From the NCBI GenBank assembly GCA_947177225.1, contig CAMWTS010000002.1:62001-126000 (forward strand): a DNA stretch of 64,000 nucleotides. Reading direction: 5' to 3'. Position numbers and translations under genes: made by a program. Positions 55,608-63,913 of this stretch are shown here, piece by piece. The notes under the pieces were generated by a model. The model was not told the DNA's origin, did not search any database, and saw nothing but the letters and a program-made list of their open reading frames with translations. Position 1 is the stretch's first letter. Each line of letters begins with the position of its first letter. The stretch is from an uncultured Alistipes sp. GTDB lineage: Bacteria; Bacteroidota; Bacteroidia; Bacteroidales; Rikenellaceae.

Positions 55608-56986
55608 GCCTTATGTTTAAGCCGGTCGGCCACCGCCTCGCAGCAGGCATCGATATTGCCCGCACCGAAGGTAGCCACCACGTCGGTATCCATCTCGCCG
55701 AGCATATCGGCCAGCTCCCCGCGTGTCGACATCGACCACTCCGTGGTCAGACACTCGCCTATGATCTCGGAACATATGCCCTCGATAGGCTCCTCGCGAG
55801 CCGGATATATCGGCAGCAGCACCACCCGGTCGGCCTCGGAGAGTACCGCGGCGAAATCCCGATAGAAATCGCGCGTACGCGTGAAGAGGTGGGGCTGAAA
55901 CACCACTGTAAGACGCCGCTCCGGAAACATGGCTTTGAGCGAGGTGATGGCGGCATGCAGCTCCTCGGGGTGATGTGCATAATCGTCCATGTAGACTTGT
56001 CGGGCTGTGTTGACATAGAACTCGAAACGGCGCTTCACACCCTCGAACGAAGCCAAAGCATCGCGCACGGCATCGTGGTCGAATCTCTTGCCTTCGGCCT
56101 TTGCCGCACACCACAACGATGCCACGGCAGCCACAGAGTTCTCGATGTTGATACGGCCGGGCACACCCAATCGGCACCTCTCGACCACACAGTCGGGGGT
56201 GACTATGTCGTAGATATAGTGCCCGCCCTCGGACAGCATTATATTACGGGCATAGAAGTCGCACTGTTCATCGAGCGAATAGCGGTAGACCGCGATGTCG
56301 GCATTGTCGATCGTCAGCTCAACTCCTTGCTTGACAATAAGCGAACCGCCGGGACGGATCTGCCTTATGAATTGCGAGAAGGCCTCGTGAACAGCCTCCA
56401 CCGTGCCGTATATGTCGAGGTGATCGGCATCAGCGGCTGTCACCACGGCCACGTCGGGATAGAGCCGCAGAAACGAGCGGTCGTACTCATCGGCCTCCAC
56501 GGCCAGACGACGTCCCTCGCCCAACACGAGATTCGACGAAAAGTTGCGAGATATACCCCCCAGAAACGCACTGCCCTCGCCTGCGGCGCGATGGTTGAGC
56601 CATGCCGTGAGCGTAGTGGTAGTAGTCTTGCCATGCGTGCCGGCCACAGCCATGACCAGCTTGCCCTCGGCCAGATGCCCCAGCATCTGCGAACGCTTCT
56701 CGATCGTAAATCCCTCGTCGCGAAAGAACGCCCATTCACGATGGTCGGCCGGTATGGCAGGCGTATAGACCACCATGGTCGACTCTTTGCAGCGGAATGC
56801 TGCGGGGATAAGCGCGGGATCGTCGTCATAGTGCACTGCCGCACCCTCACGCTCCAACTCGGCCGTGAGCGGCGACGGCGTACGGTCGTAACCGGCCACG
56901 GCATATCCCTCATGCAGGAAATAACGCGCCAGCGCACTCATACCTATGCCGCCGACGCCGAGAAAATATACTTTGTCGAATCTCAT
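55604..56986 (-). CDS. murC: UDP-N-acetylmuramate-L-alanine ligase
   Basis: Adds L-Ala to UDP-MurNAc in peptidoglycan synthesis. The 460-residue protein has the N-terminal Rossmann motif YFLGVGGIGMSALARYF (8-24), the ATP P-loop VAGTHGKTTTT (114-124), a Mur central domain with EADEYDRSFL and the C-terminal domain with DDYAHHPEELHAAI and VFQPHLFTRTRDF. Length is normal. It overlaps murG upstream and ftsQ downstream by four bases each, so the cluster is tightly coupled. Confidence 0.97.
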   Translation of the reverse strand: MRFDKVYFLGVGGIGMSALARYFLHEGYAVAGYDRTPSPLTAELEREGAAVHYDDDPALIPAAFRCKESTMVVYTPAIPADHREWAFFRDEGFTIEKRSQMLGHLAEGKLVMAVAGTHGKTTTTTLTAWLNHRAAGEGSAFLGGISRNFSSNLVLGEGRRLAVEADEYDRSFLRLYPDVAVVTAADADHLDIYGTVEAVHEAFSQFIRQIRPGGSLIVKQGVELTIDNADIAVYRYSLDEQCDFYARNIMLSEGGHYIYDIVTPDCVVERCRLGVPGRINIENSVAAVASLWCAAKAEGKRFDHDAVRDALASFEGVKRRFEFYVNTARQVYMDDYAHHPEELHAAITSLKAMFPERRLTVVFQPHLFTRTRDFYRDFAAVLSEADRVVLLPIYPAREEPIEGICSEIIGECLTTEWSMSTRGELADMLGEMDTDVVATFGAGNIDACCEAVADRLKHKA

Positions 56987-58089
56987 CGTTTCAATATTTT
57001 TTCGATCTCGGCCACGATACGCTCCGCCGAGTCGGCAATAGCCAGCGAAGCTATATTGGCCGAAAGCTGCGCACGACGCTCTGCGTCGCCGGCCAGCTCG
57101 ATAGCAGCCGGCATGGCCATCTCCAAGGCATCGGCGTCAGCCACCATCTGCGCCGCATCTCTATCGACCAATGCCATTGCATTCTTGGTCTGGTGATCCT
57201 CGGCCACATTGGGCGAGGGGACGAATATGGTAGGCTTGGCCACCAGGCACAACTCCGACACGGTGCATGCCCCACTGCGCGAGATCACCACATCGGCCGC
57301 TTCATATGCAAAATCCATGCGTTCGATGAACGCCCCCTGCCATATGCCGCCGACAGGGTGCTGCGACGAAAACTCGCGCATCTCGCGCTCGTAGTATTTG
57401 CCGGTCTGCCATATCACCTGCACCGGCGCATCGGCACCGTCAATCGAAGCTATCCATCGCTTCATCATGTTGTTCAGCGTGCGTGTTCCGAGCGAACCGC
57501 CGACCACCAGCACAACCGGCCGCTCCCCTCTGAATCCGAAGTGAGCCAAAGCCTGAGCATGATCGACTCCATCGGCCGAAAAACGGCCTCGAAGCGGATT
57601 GCCCGTCATCACTATTTTGTCGGCCGGGAAGAAACGCTCCATGCTCTCATATGCCACGCATATGCGTCGGGCACGCTTTGCCAGTATCTTGTTGGTCAAT
57701 CCCGCAAATGAGTTCTGCTCCTGAATTACGGTAGGCACGCCCAGACGCTGGGCCGCCCACAGCACAGGAGCCGAAGCGTAGCCTCCGAAGCCCACCACGA
57801 CATCTGCCTGAAAATCGCGTATGACACGGCGCGCCTTGCGGACGCTGCTCACCACACGAAACGGAACCGTGAAGTTCGCCCATGTGAATCGGCGTTGCAA
57901 TCCGAGGATAGGCACACCGACGATGCGATAGCCCAATGCCGGAATCTTCTCCATCTCCATCTTGCCATCTGCACCGACGAAGAGCAGTTCCACCTCTTCG
58001 CCCCATTTGCGTTTGAGTGCTTCGGCCACAGCCACGGCCGGATAGATATGTCCACCCGTTCCGCCTCCCGAAAGTATGATCCGTTTCAT
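56983..58089 (-). CDS. murG: UDP-GlcNAc:lipid I GlcNAc transferase
   Basis: Makes lipid II on the inner face of the cytoplasmic membrane. The 368-residue protein has the glycine loop GGGTGGHIYPAVAVAEAL (8-25), IQEQNSFAGLTNKILA, and the donor-binding GGSLGTRTLNNMM and SRSGACTVSELCLVAKPTIFVPSP segments. It is the first gene of the minus-strand division cluster and has its own promoter; ftsW, murD and mraY, which usually precede it, are absent. Confidence 0.97.
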   Translation of the reverse strand: MKRIILSGGGTGGHIYPAVAVAEALKRKWGEEVELLFVGADGKMEMEKIPALGYRIVGVPILGLQRRFTWANFTVPFRVVSSVRKARRVIRDFQADVVVGFGGYASAPVLWAAQRLGVPTVIQEQNSFAGLTNKILAKRARRICVAYESMERFFPADKIVMTGNPLRGRFSADGVDHAQALAHFGFRGERPVVLVVGGSLGTRTLNNMMKRWIASIDGADAPVQVIWQTGKYYEREMREFSSQHPVGGIWQGAFIERMDFAYEAADVVISRSGACTVSELCLVAKPTIFVPSPNVAEDHQTKNAMALVDRDAAQMVADADALEMAMPAAIELAGDAERRAQLSANIASLAIADSAERIVAEIEKILKR

Positions 58090-58184
58090 CGGAAATATTC
58101 CATTAAGAAATTATATATATCTAAACACAAGCGACTTGCATCGCCTTTTCCGGCAGCCGCACAGCGCACCGCATACCGGCTCTG

Positions 58185-58216
58185 CAAAGGTAGAAAATAA
58201 GGTTCGAATTTACAAC
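58185..58216 (-). promoter_or_regulatory. Promoter of murG-murC-ftsQ-ftsA-ftsZ
   Basis: Minus strand -7 TACCTTTG (58185-58192) and, 20 bases upstream, GTTG (58213-58216; consensus TTTG). Predicted leader of about 90 bases. Confidence 0.6.
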
Positions 58217-58692
58217 CCTTTTCCACAAATCGCACACCACGATCTACGCCTTGATTCAAGAACACGGCCGGCACCCAACCCGCGACGACAAAACAACGCC
58301 AAAACTGCGGTGCCGCTGCACCCGAAACAGACTCCGCCTGCCCCATACGCCGGCAAATGACTCCGACAAAAGCCTCTCCCACACCCTTATCATTACCTGC
58401 CGGAGATGCCATTCGCATACAAAACAAATATATGCACAACAATATGGCATATATGCAATCAATATCTCGATATATCTCCATTCGCATTCATTATAATGCA
58501 ATTACGATCCGTAATGGAGCAAACCCTATATTCCTATTTAGAACATATTATATAACATATACAACATTTAGCACACAAAACAGCACCGACCAACCTCTCG
58601 AATATATTTATTTATATATCAACAGCTTAACAGACTACAACAGATGCAATCGAAAAGATTTGAAAAATTTTTTGAAAAATTTTAATAAAAAA

Positions 58693-58724
58693 TTTGCACG
58701 TTCCGACAAAAGCCATTATCTTTG
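58693..58724 (+). promoter_or_regulatory. Strong promoter of the ncRNA candidate
   Basis: -33 TTTG (58693-58696), exactly 20 bases, -7 TATCTTTG (58717-58724): perfect consensus. The upstream 200 bases are very AT-rich, as for highly expressed RNA genes. I see no gene in 58220-58690. Confidence 0.8.
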
Positions 58725-58730
58725 CAACGA

Positions 58731-58952
58731 AGTTTTAAGGTTCATTTAGGTTAGTAGTTTTAGGTTGGAGAGGATATCGGCTGGTTGTAACGACTCTTTT
58801 CATCGAACCAAACGGGCATCGGGGTTCACCTCGGTCGCTCATATGGTGAGAAAGCAGATGGAGATGCAAATCTCCTCGGCAAGGGATCGCTACTAAGACG
58901 GGGAACGGTGCTCGTTCTCTCGTCGAATACCACCGATGGCCTCAATTTTTTT
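58731..58952 (+). ncRNA. Candidate structured non-coding RNA, about 220 nt
   Basis: A transcription unit with no reading frame: a perfect promoter, then a sequence that folds, then a hairpin arm and seven T (58946-58952). Bases 58770-58784 (GAGGATATCGGCTGG) pair with 58930-58943 (CCACCGATGGCCTC) in 4 + 5 + 3 base pairs with a small internal loop and a bulge, closing the whole structure. Inside are GGAGAT-GCAA-ATCTCC (58860-58875, a GNRA-type tetraloop), a long hairpin at 58897-58924 (GACGGGGAACG against CGTTCTCTCGTC) and smaller ones near 58818-58831 and 58838-58850. It does not show tmRNA, RNase P or SRP RNA signatures. 6S RNA is possible, but the multi-hairpin interior is not rod-like. It is not a riboswitch, since no gene follows on this strand. 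Confidence 0.65.
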
Positions 58953-59040
58953 GTCTTTTCGCAAAACGCTTTCTACTGCCGCGCCTTGTCGCTGGTCAAT
59001 TGGCGCAATACGCCCGAGCAGCATCGTTACGCTGCGTAGC
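58946..59040 (+). repeat. Degenerate module C after the ncRNA
   Basis: From the T run the sequence follows other C copies (read from the GTGAAAAG arm) with changes: TTTTCGCAAAACG, then CTACTGCCGCGCCTTGTCG, which resembles the C3 arm. A small hairpin GGCG-CAATA-CGCC follows. It has the same orientation relative to the transcript as the other C copies. Confidence 0.5.
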
Positions 59041-59124
59041 CGGAATTTATCCCACACCCTTTCGACCGTTATCTGTCATGTTAGGCGCAATGAAACATCG
59101 GTGCGCGATAAATTCACTCCGTCA

Positions 59125-59520
59125 TGTCATTTCAAGCACGAGCGAGAAATCTGTGCGGGACTATTTCCGCAGCCATGTTTTTCATCAACCGTCATGTCGC
59201 CAGCCATGTCTTCCCCAGATGTCTCACATTCGTTCGACATGACATGACGTGTTTGTCATTCTGAATGGAACAACGCGAAATAAAGAATCAGGGTGGGAAC
59301 GATAAAACCGCTCGTTCTGTCATTCTGAGGAGGACGGAACGTCCGACGCGAGAATCTCTTTTGGTGCAGCAAACTGCGATCCCGACTGCGAGACTCCTAC
59401 GTCGCCTGCGGCTCCTCGGAGTGACAATTACCGATGGCGAGACTCCTACGGTCGGGCATGCCCTCCCTCGGAGTGACAGCGTTTGTCATTTCGAGCGCGA
59501 GCGAGAAACATGCGCAAAAC
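59125..59520 (+). repeat. Composite repeat, modules A-B-A (partial)
   Basis: Module A (59125-59243, GTCATTTCAAGCACGAGCG to TTCGTTCGACATGAC), a partial B start (59253), full module B (59318-59426, ends TGTCATTCTGAGGAGG and CTCCTCGGAGTGACA), a duplicated B end near 59478, and a partial second A (59481-59520). Order and orientation match 2851-3583 read on the minus strand. The remaining bases to 59680 show nothing clear. Confidence 0.8.
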
Positions 59521-59681
59521 AACCTCTCCATTGAGACTCCTTTCACTATATATGCAGCGATCTCGCCGTCCTCCCGAATGTCCAACATACGCTCCAAACG
59601 ACACACGGACTAAACATTGACAGAAAGCCGCAACCTCCCCATAAAGCAGCCCAACGCCATGAGACCGAAACCGCCCACCCT

Positions 59682-59721
59682 AAAAAAAGCCGACACCGAC
59701 GCCCCAAGGGTGCCGGTGTCG
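59682..59721 (-). terminator. Terminator of the exbB-exbD operon
   Basis: A long GC-rich stem (59691-59704 against 59708-59721, 12 of 14 paired) followed on the minus strand by seven T (plus-strand A at 59682-59688). It lies 23 bases after the last exbD stop. Confidence 0.88.
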
Positions 59722-59744
59722 ACATATAAGAGTGTTAACAAATA

Positions 59745-60200
59745 CTACTTCTGACGTGCAGCGTAAGAGATCTTGTTGGCCTGAGCCTTACGAAGCTCCT
59801 GCTTTACGTCTGTCACGATACCCATGGTTGAGTTCTCGTCGACACGAAGGTTAACCGTAAGTTTCGAACGCTCTGCCTCGTCACGACGCTCGACCTCCGA
59901 CGCGATGAAATCGCGAATGGCGGCCGTCGACTGGAACGAATCGTTGAGCTGAATACGCGGAGCCGAACCGGCCACGTTCTGCTGATCGAGCGGAACACCC
60001 ACGTAAATGCTGATGAGATTCTTCTTGTCGAGCTTCGTAATCTCGGTAGCTTGCGGCAGAACATTGGTCACGATCACGTCCTTGTCACGCATCGAGGTCG
60101 ACACCATGAAGAAGAACAGGATCATGAAGATGACATCGGGAAGTGACGATGTCGAGAGTTTGGGCACCTCTTTCTTGCCCTTTTTTGCCATTACTGCCAT
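59745..60200 (-). CDS. exbD: ExbD/TolR family biopolymer transport protein (second copy)
   Basis: Subunit of the proton-driven motor that energises TonB-dependent transporters such as SusC; 151 residues. One membrane helix (SLPDVIFMILFFFMVSTSM, about 19-37) carries the essential Asp (LPDVIF). The periplasmic domain follows, with SIYVGVPLDQQ and FIASEVERRDEAERSKLTVNLRVDENS. It is four bases downstream of the first exbD and ends the operon. No tonB gene is in the cluster. Confidence 0.9.
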   Translation of the reverse strand: MAVMAKKGKKEVPKLSTSSLPDVIFMILFFFMVSTSMRDKDVIVTNVLPQATEITKLDKKNLISIYVGVPLDQQNVAGSAPRIQLNDSFQSTAAIRDFIASEVERRDEAERSKLTVNLRVDENSTMGIVTDVKQELRKAQANKISYAARQK

Positions 60201-60203
60201 AAC

Positions 60204-60806
60204 TTACTTCTTAGTTTGATCGTTAGGCTCCGCCTCTGAAATTTTCAGCGGCACGAGCTTCGATATTACTGTACGTTGTTCCGGATCCAGATCCTCGAAA
60301 GAGCTCTGATACAGACGCTGCGAGTAATCCTCGCGGATCTCGTTGAATGCGTGGGTAAGCTCGTTCTGTACTTCGATATACACCTTGTACTGAGTCTCCT
60401 TATCGGCTTTCAACGAAACGACGCCCTCGCTCAACGTAAGACGCTGGTTGTTGACAACCGTATCCTTCTTGTCCGAGCGATCGGGGCTCAGCAGGAATGT
60501 CTTGGTCTCCTGCGAGAGTCGCGATTCGTTCGTCTGCTTGTCTCTAATCAAATCGGCTTGTGTGTACTCAGCTTCGTCGACGAGGATACGTCCTCCCTTA
60601 GAAATGCTGACTTTAAGCACATTACGCTGGTTGATATCGGTATTGTCCTTCTGCTTCTCCGCATCTACCCAAGGGGGCAATACGCGGGTCATACCCGTAT
60701 CAACGTCCATAGTCGTAGCAACCAAGAAGAATATCAACAACAAGAAAGCGATATCGGCCATTGAACTGGCGTTGATCTCGTCGACTTTTCTTTTCTTCTT
60801 TTCCAT
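60204..60806 (-). CDS. exbD: ExbD/TolR family biopolymer transport protein (first copy)
   Basis: ExbD-like subunit of 200 residues. The helix MADIAFLLLIFFLVATTM (about 16-33) has the conserved Asp in MADIAF. The periplasmic part is larger than in the other copy, with an inserted polar stretch (KQTNESRLSQETKTFLLSPDRSDKK area, about 88-118) before the usual YKVYIEVQNELTHAFNEIRE. Two different ExbD proteins in tandem are common in Bacteroidetes and may form a heterodimeric stator. It sits eight bases after the four-helix membrane protein gene. Confidence 0.9.
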   Translation of the reverse strand: MEKKKRKVDEINASSMADIAFLLLIFFLVATTMDVDTGMTRVLPPWVDAEKQKDNTDINQRNVLKVSISKGGRILVDEAEYTQADLIRDKQTNESRLSQETKTFLLSPDRSDKKDTVVNNQRLTLSEGVVSLKADKETQYKVYIEVQNELTHAFNEIREDYSQRLYQSSFEDLDPEQRTVISKLVPLKISEAEPNDQTKK

Positions 60807-60814
60807 TGCTTAAA

Positions 60815-61342
60815 CTACGATTTGAACAGGCCCCAAGCCCATGAGAATACTGATGCCACGGCCGCACCGGCAATAGCGACATACGTTACGAGCACGCTGG
60901 TATCCGATACCAGATACTGCCAAGCCTCGAACATAACCTTCTTGCCACCGACCTCGTAACCGAGCTGATCGCCACCGGCGTCGAGCAGGAATCTGCCGTC
61001 CGCCCAGCCGTGAGATGCCGCTACGAAGTATGCGCCACCGAATACTACCACGATGATAACCACCGAGATAAGGGACTTTACCAAACCCGTGGGATTCTGA
61101 ACCTTGTTCAGGATCGCGCCGAACAATGCACCTGCGACAGCGAATACCAACAGGAAGTAACCCCAGTAGAGGTTATAGCTTACAGCACTCTTCAATCCGT
61201 CAGGTACGGCGTTCAGACCCTCTTCGGCGATCCGATCGACCATATCATCGGGAGCCTTGCTACCCTCCATGATGGCATAACCCAACAGCAGAATGGTAAC
61301 AGCGCTGCAAATGATTAATATTATTTTATGTAAATTTTTCAT
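60815..61342 (-). CDS. Four-helix membrane protein between exbB and exbD, unknown
   Basis: Inner-membrane protein of 175 residues with about four hydrophobic helices (IILIICSAVTILLLGYAIM; YNLYWGYFLLVFAVAGALFGAIL, listed as a span; LISVVIIVVVFGGAYFVA; VTYVAIAGAAVASVFSWAWGLF). I do not know an established function. Genes of this kind appear between exbB and exbD in Bacteroidales, which suggests an extra subunit of the proton channel complex; that is an inference from position. Gaps to its neighbours are short (32 and eight bases). Confidence 0.8.
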   Translation of the reverse strand: MKNLHKIILIICSAVTILLLGYAIMEGSKAPDDMVDRIAEEGLNAVPDGLKSAVSYNLYWGYFLLVFAVAGALFGAILNKVQNPTGLVKSLISVVIIVVVFGGAYFVAASHGWADGRFLLDAGGDQLGYEVGGKKVMFEAWQYLVSDTSVLVTYVAIAGAAVASVFSWAWGLFKS

Positions 61343-61374
61343 AAATTCAACTCCTTATTAAAATAGGTCTGCGA

Positions 61375-62178
61375 TTATTTCTTGCTGTATGCGGTGAGCA
61401 TATCTACCAACGTGATTGAAGTATCCTCCAAGGTGTTGACCTGAGAGTCGATCTTCGACAGAATGTAGTTGTAGAACAGCTGCAGGATAACGGCAGAAAT
61501 AAGACCCATAAGGGTAGTCAAAAGGGCCACCTTGATACCACCGGCAACGACATCGGGAGAGATAGTCTTCTGAACCTGGATCGTATCGAAGGCCTGGATC
61601 ATACCCACAACGGTACCCATGAATCCCAACGACGGAGACAGAGCGATGAACAGACCGATCCACGTAAGACCCGACTCCATGTTACCCTGCTGAACCGAAC
61701 CGTAAGATACGACAGCCTTCTCGACAGCCTCCAAGCCCTGCTCGTAGCGCATCAGACCCTGATAGTAGATCGAAGCCACGGGACCGCGGGTGTTGCGGCA
61801 GTACTCCTTGGCTGCCTCTACGCCCTGCTCATTGAGCAGCTTCTCTACATTGGCAACGAACTTCTTGGTATTGATCTGCGAGAAAGTCAGGTAAAGGATA
61901 CGCTCGATTGCGATTGCAAGACCGAGAACCAAGCACAAAAGCACCGGAAGCATCCACTCCCAACCACCTTCGAGGAACTTCTTCATCAGAGCGAAGTGCA
62001 TGGGCTCACCGGCCAGCTCCTCGTTAGCGGCAGCGACAGCCGCCTCGGTTGCGACAGCCTCATCTTCTACGACCTGCTCGGTAGCAGACTCCTGTGCCTG
62101 AGCAACTTCGGCCTCATCAGCATAAGCAGCGCCAAAAGTCAGTGTAGCGGCTGCCAAAACCAAAAATAATTTTTTCAT
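61375..62178 (-). CDS. exbB: ExbB/TolQ/MotA family proton channel protein
   Basis: Proton channel subunit that powers TonB; 267 residues. It has a cleavable-looking signal peptide (MKKLFLVLAAATLTFGAAYA), an Ala/Glu-rich periplasmic stretch (21-55), and three membrane helices (WEWMLPVLLCLVLGLAIAIE near 73-92; SGLTWIGLFIALSPSLGFMGTVVGMIQAF area; VALLTTLMGLISAVILQLFYN). The conserved SLGFMGTVVGMIQAF and LLTTLMGLISA segments line the pore. It is the first gene of exbB-membrane protein-exbD-exbD. The 252-base upstream gap has no gene and no convincing -7 box. Confidence 0.93.
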   Translation of the reverse strand: MKKLFLVLAAATLTFGAAYADEAEVAQAQESATEQVVEDEAVATEAAVAAANEELAGEPMHFALMKKFLEGGWEWMLPVLLCLVLGLAIAIERILYLTFSQINTKKFVANVEKLLNEQGVEAAKEYCRNTRGPVASIYYQGLMRYEQGLEAVEKAVVSYGSVQQGNMESGLTWIGLFIALSPSLGFMGTVVGMIQAFDTIQVQKTISPDVVAGGIKVALLTTLMGLISAVILQLFYNYILSKIDSQVNTLEDTSITLVDMLTAYSKK

Positions 62179-62430
62179 AGTTGTTTTTAATAAATTAGAA
62201 TTTGATAATTTTTAATTGTTGTTCTCTATGACGTTTTACAGTTAATAGTTTCGGTATGTTATTCGTATCCGACGATCGCTTCCAATGCGCCGATTCACAT
62301 TTGTCGACGTAAAGACAGAGTAATCAATCGGTTATATCGCGCAACGCATTTACGTCGTTATCGACGGATTTTCGTTACGGACATTTTACAGTGCGAAATA
62401 TACGAATAAATTTTCATTCTTGCAATGCTT

Positions 62431-63462
62431 TTACTCCGTAAATTCGCCGCGAAGCGGAGAGCGCATCATCTCAATAGTTTCTTGTAAAGGCAAATTTTTG
62501 CCTAAAACGTACATCAGCTTCGTAACGGCGGCTTCGGTCGTCATATCGTGTCCCGACACCACACCGAGCCGTTGCAGGCGCAATCCCGTTTCATAAAGAT
62601 GCATGGCGACGGCTCCGTCCTTGCACTGCGAGATATTGACCACGACGATACCTCTCGAAATCACCTCTGAGAGCAATTCCGTGCACCATGCAGCGGTCGG
62701 AGCATTGCCCGCACCGTATGTTTCGAGCACTATGCCGCGCACGTTGCTGCCCAGCAGAATCGAACGAAGAGTCTGCCGGCTGATACCGGGAAAGAGTTTG
62801 GCCACCACCACCTCGTCGCTCATCTTTTCGGCTATTCTCAGCTGGGAATCGGCGACGGAAATTTTACGAATCGCCGAAAAATTGTAGTGAATGTTGACAC
62901 CCACTTCGGCCAGTGCAGGATAGTTGTAGGAGCGAAATGCGTTGAGCTCCTCGGCACTCTGCTTGGTGGTGCGATTGCCGCGAAACAAACGGTTCTGAAA
63001 ATATAGCGCCACCTCAGGCACGAGCGGCCGGGAATCGGCATCGCGCGCACCGGCTATCTCAATGGCCGTTATGAGGTTTTCACGACCGTCGGTACGCAAT
63101 ATGCCGATCGGAATCTGACTGCCGGTAAATATCACCGGCTTGGCGAGATTTTCGAGCATGAAGCTCAACGCCGAAGCCGTGTACGACATGGTGTCGGTAC
63201 CGTGCAGCACTACAAAACCGTCATATCGCGGATAGTTGTCGCGTATGATGCGAGCCAGATCCACCCAGTTGTCGATCGATACATTGGACGAATCGATAGG
63301 TGGCGTCATCGTCAACACCTCTATGTCTACGTTGAGACGTTTCAACGACGGAAACTCGTCGTATATTCCACTGAAATCGAAAGGCACGAGTGCTCCGGTC
63401 GCCTCATCGGTCTTCATACCGATCGTTCCTCCCGTGTAGATTATCAGAATAGATGATTTCAT
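62431..63462 (-). CDS. Type I L-asparaginase
   Basis: Cytoplasmic asparaginase of 343 residues converting Asn to Asp and ammonia. The nucleophile Thr13 is in IIYTGGTIGM, and the second Thr in VVLHGTDTMSYTASAL (about 84-99). Further family segments are PVIFTGSQIPIG, LFRGNRTTK and LETYGAGNAP. There is no signal peptide, fitting the type I (AnsA) group rather than the periplasmic type II enzyme. The start at 63462 was chosen because the segment before it lacks family similarity and because a minus-strand -7 box TATCTTTG lies at 63500-63507. Monocistronic. Confidence 0.93.
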   Translation of the reverse strand: MKSSILIIYTGGTIGMKTDEATGALVPFDFSGIYDEFPSLKRLNVDIEVLTMTPPIDSSNVSIDNWVDLARIIRDNYPRYDGFVVLHGTDTMSYTASALSFMLENLAKPVIFTGSQIPIGILRTDGRENLITAIEIAGARDADSRPLVPEVALYFQNRLFRGNRTTKQSAEELNAFRSYNYPALAEVGVNIHYNFSAIRKISVADSQLRIAEKMSDEVVVAKLFPGISRQTLRSILLGSNVRGIVLETYGAGNAPTAAWCTELLSEVISRGIVVVNISQCKDGAVAMHLYETGLRLQRLGVVSGHDMTTEAAVTKLMYVLGKNLPLQETIEMMRSPLRGEFTE

Positions 63463-63499
63463 ATTCGTTGTCGTAGCGCGACTGTTGTCGCATATCGAA

Positions 63500-63507
63500 C
63501 AAAGATA
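63500..63507 (-). promoter_or_regulatory. -7 box of the asparaginase gene
   Basis: Minus strand TATCTTTG, giving a leader of about 31 bases. No clear -33 element. Confidence 0.5.
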
Positions 63508-63642
63508 ACAAAAAATTCGTTGACACGCATATTTTACGCCGACAATCTGTCGAACACAACGCTGGATATCGATCGAAAGCTGTAAAACACATCTGGCGAC
63601 GCAACAGCGCACGACAGCTCGGCATTCGTTTGTCTTACGAGA

Positions 63643-63913
63643 TTTGTCATGTCGAACGAATGTGAGACATCTGGGAAAGACTGAACTTGCTGAATGTTAA
63701 AAAACAGCGGAAATTGTCGCGCACAGATTTCTCGCCGACGCTCGAAATGACAAAACAATAGGAATAGTCTCCTAAACACCACAAACCCATTTTTCGTCAA
63801 AAGGCGTTAGTAGCGGTGCCGACATGAAATTGGCGCGGATAGGCTGTACTTACCCGTACTGCCTATTCGCGCCAATGATTGAGGTGACGCTAATGATGCC
63901 TTTTCACGAAAAA
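63643..63913. repeat. Composite intergenic repeat, modules A-C
   Basis: Module A (63643-63754) then module C (63790-63913). The C hairpin pairs 63829-63844 with 63861-63876 (one G-U pair) and GTAC 63846-63849 with GTAC 63856-63859, loop TTACCC. Outer arms TTTTTCGTCAAAAGGCGTTAG and CTAATGATGCCTTTTCACG are inverted. The end of C contains the stop codon of the flanking aminotransferase gene. Confidence 0.88.

Noticed and set aside
58086..58487. Possible 133-codon minus-strand gene upstream of murG
   Set aside because: The frame is Cys/Arg/Val-rich without domain features, contains the murG promoter and lacks a plausible start context.
58731..58952. Firm assignment of the ncRNA as 6S RNA
   Set aside because: Size and U-tailed end would fit, but the interior folds into several hairpins rather than one rod with a central bubble. 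Without a covariance search the name is not justified.
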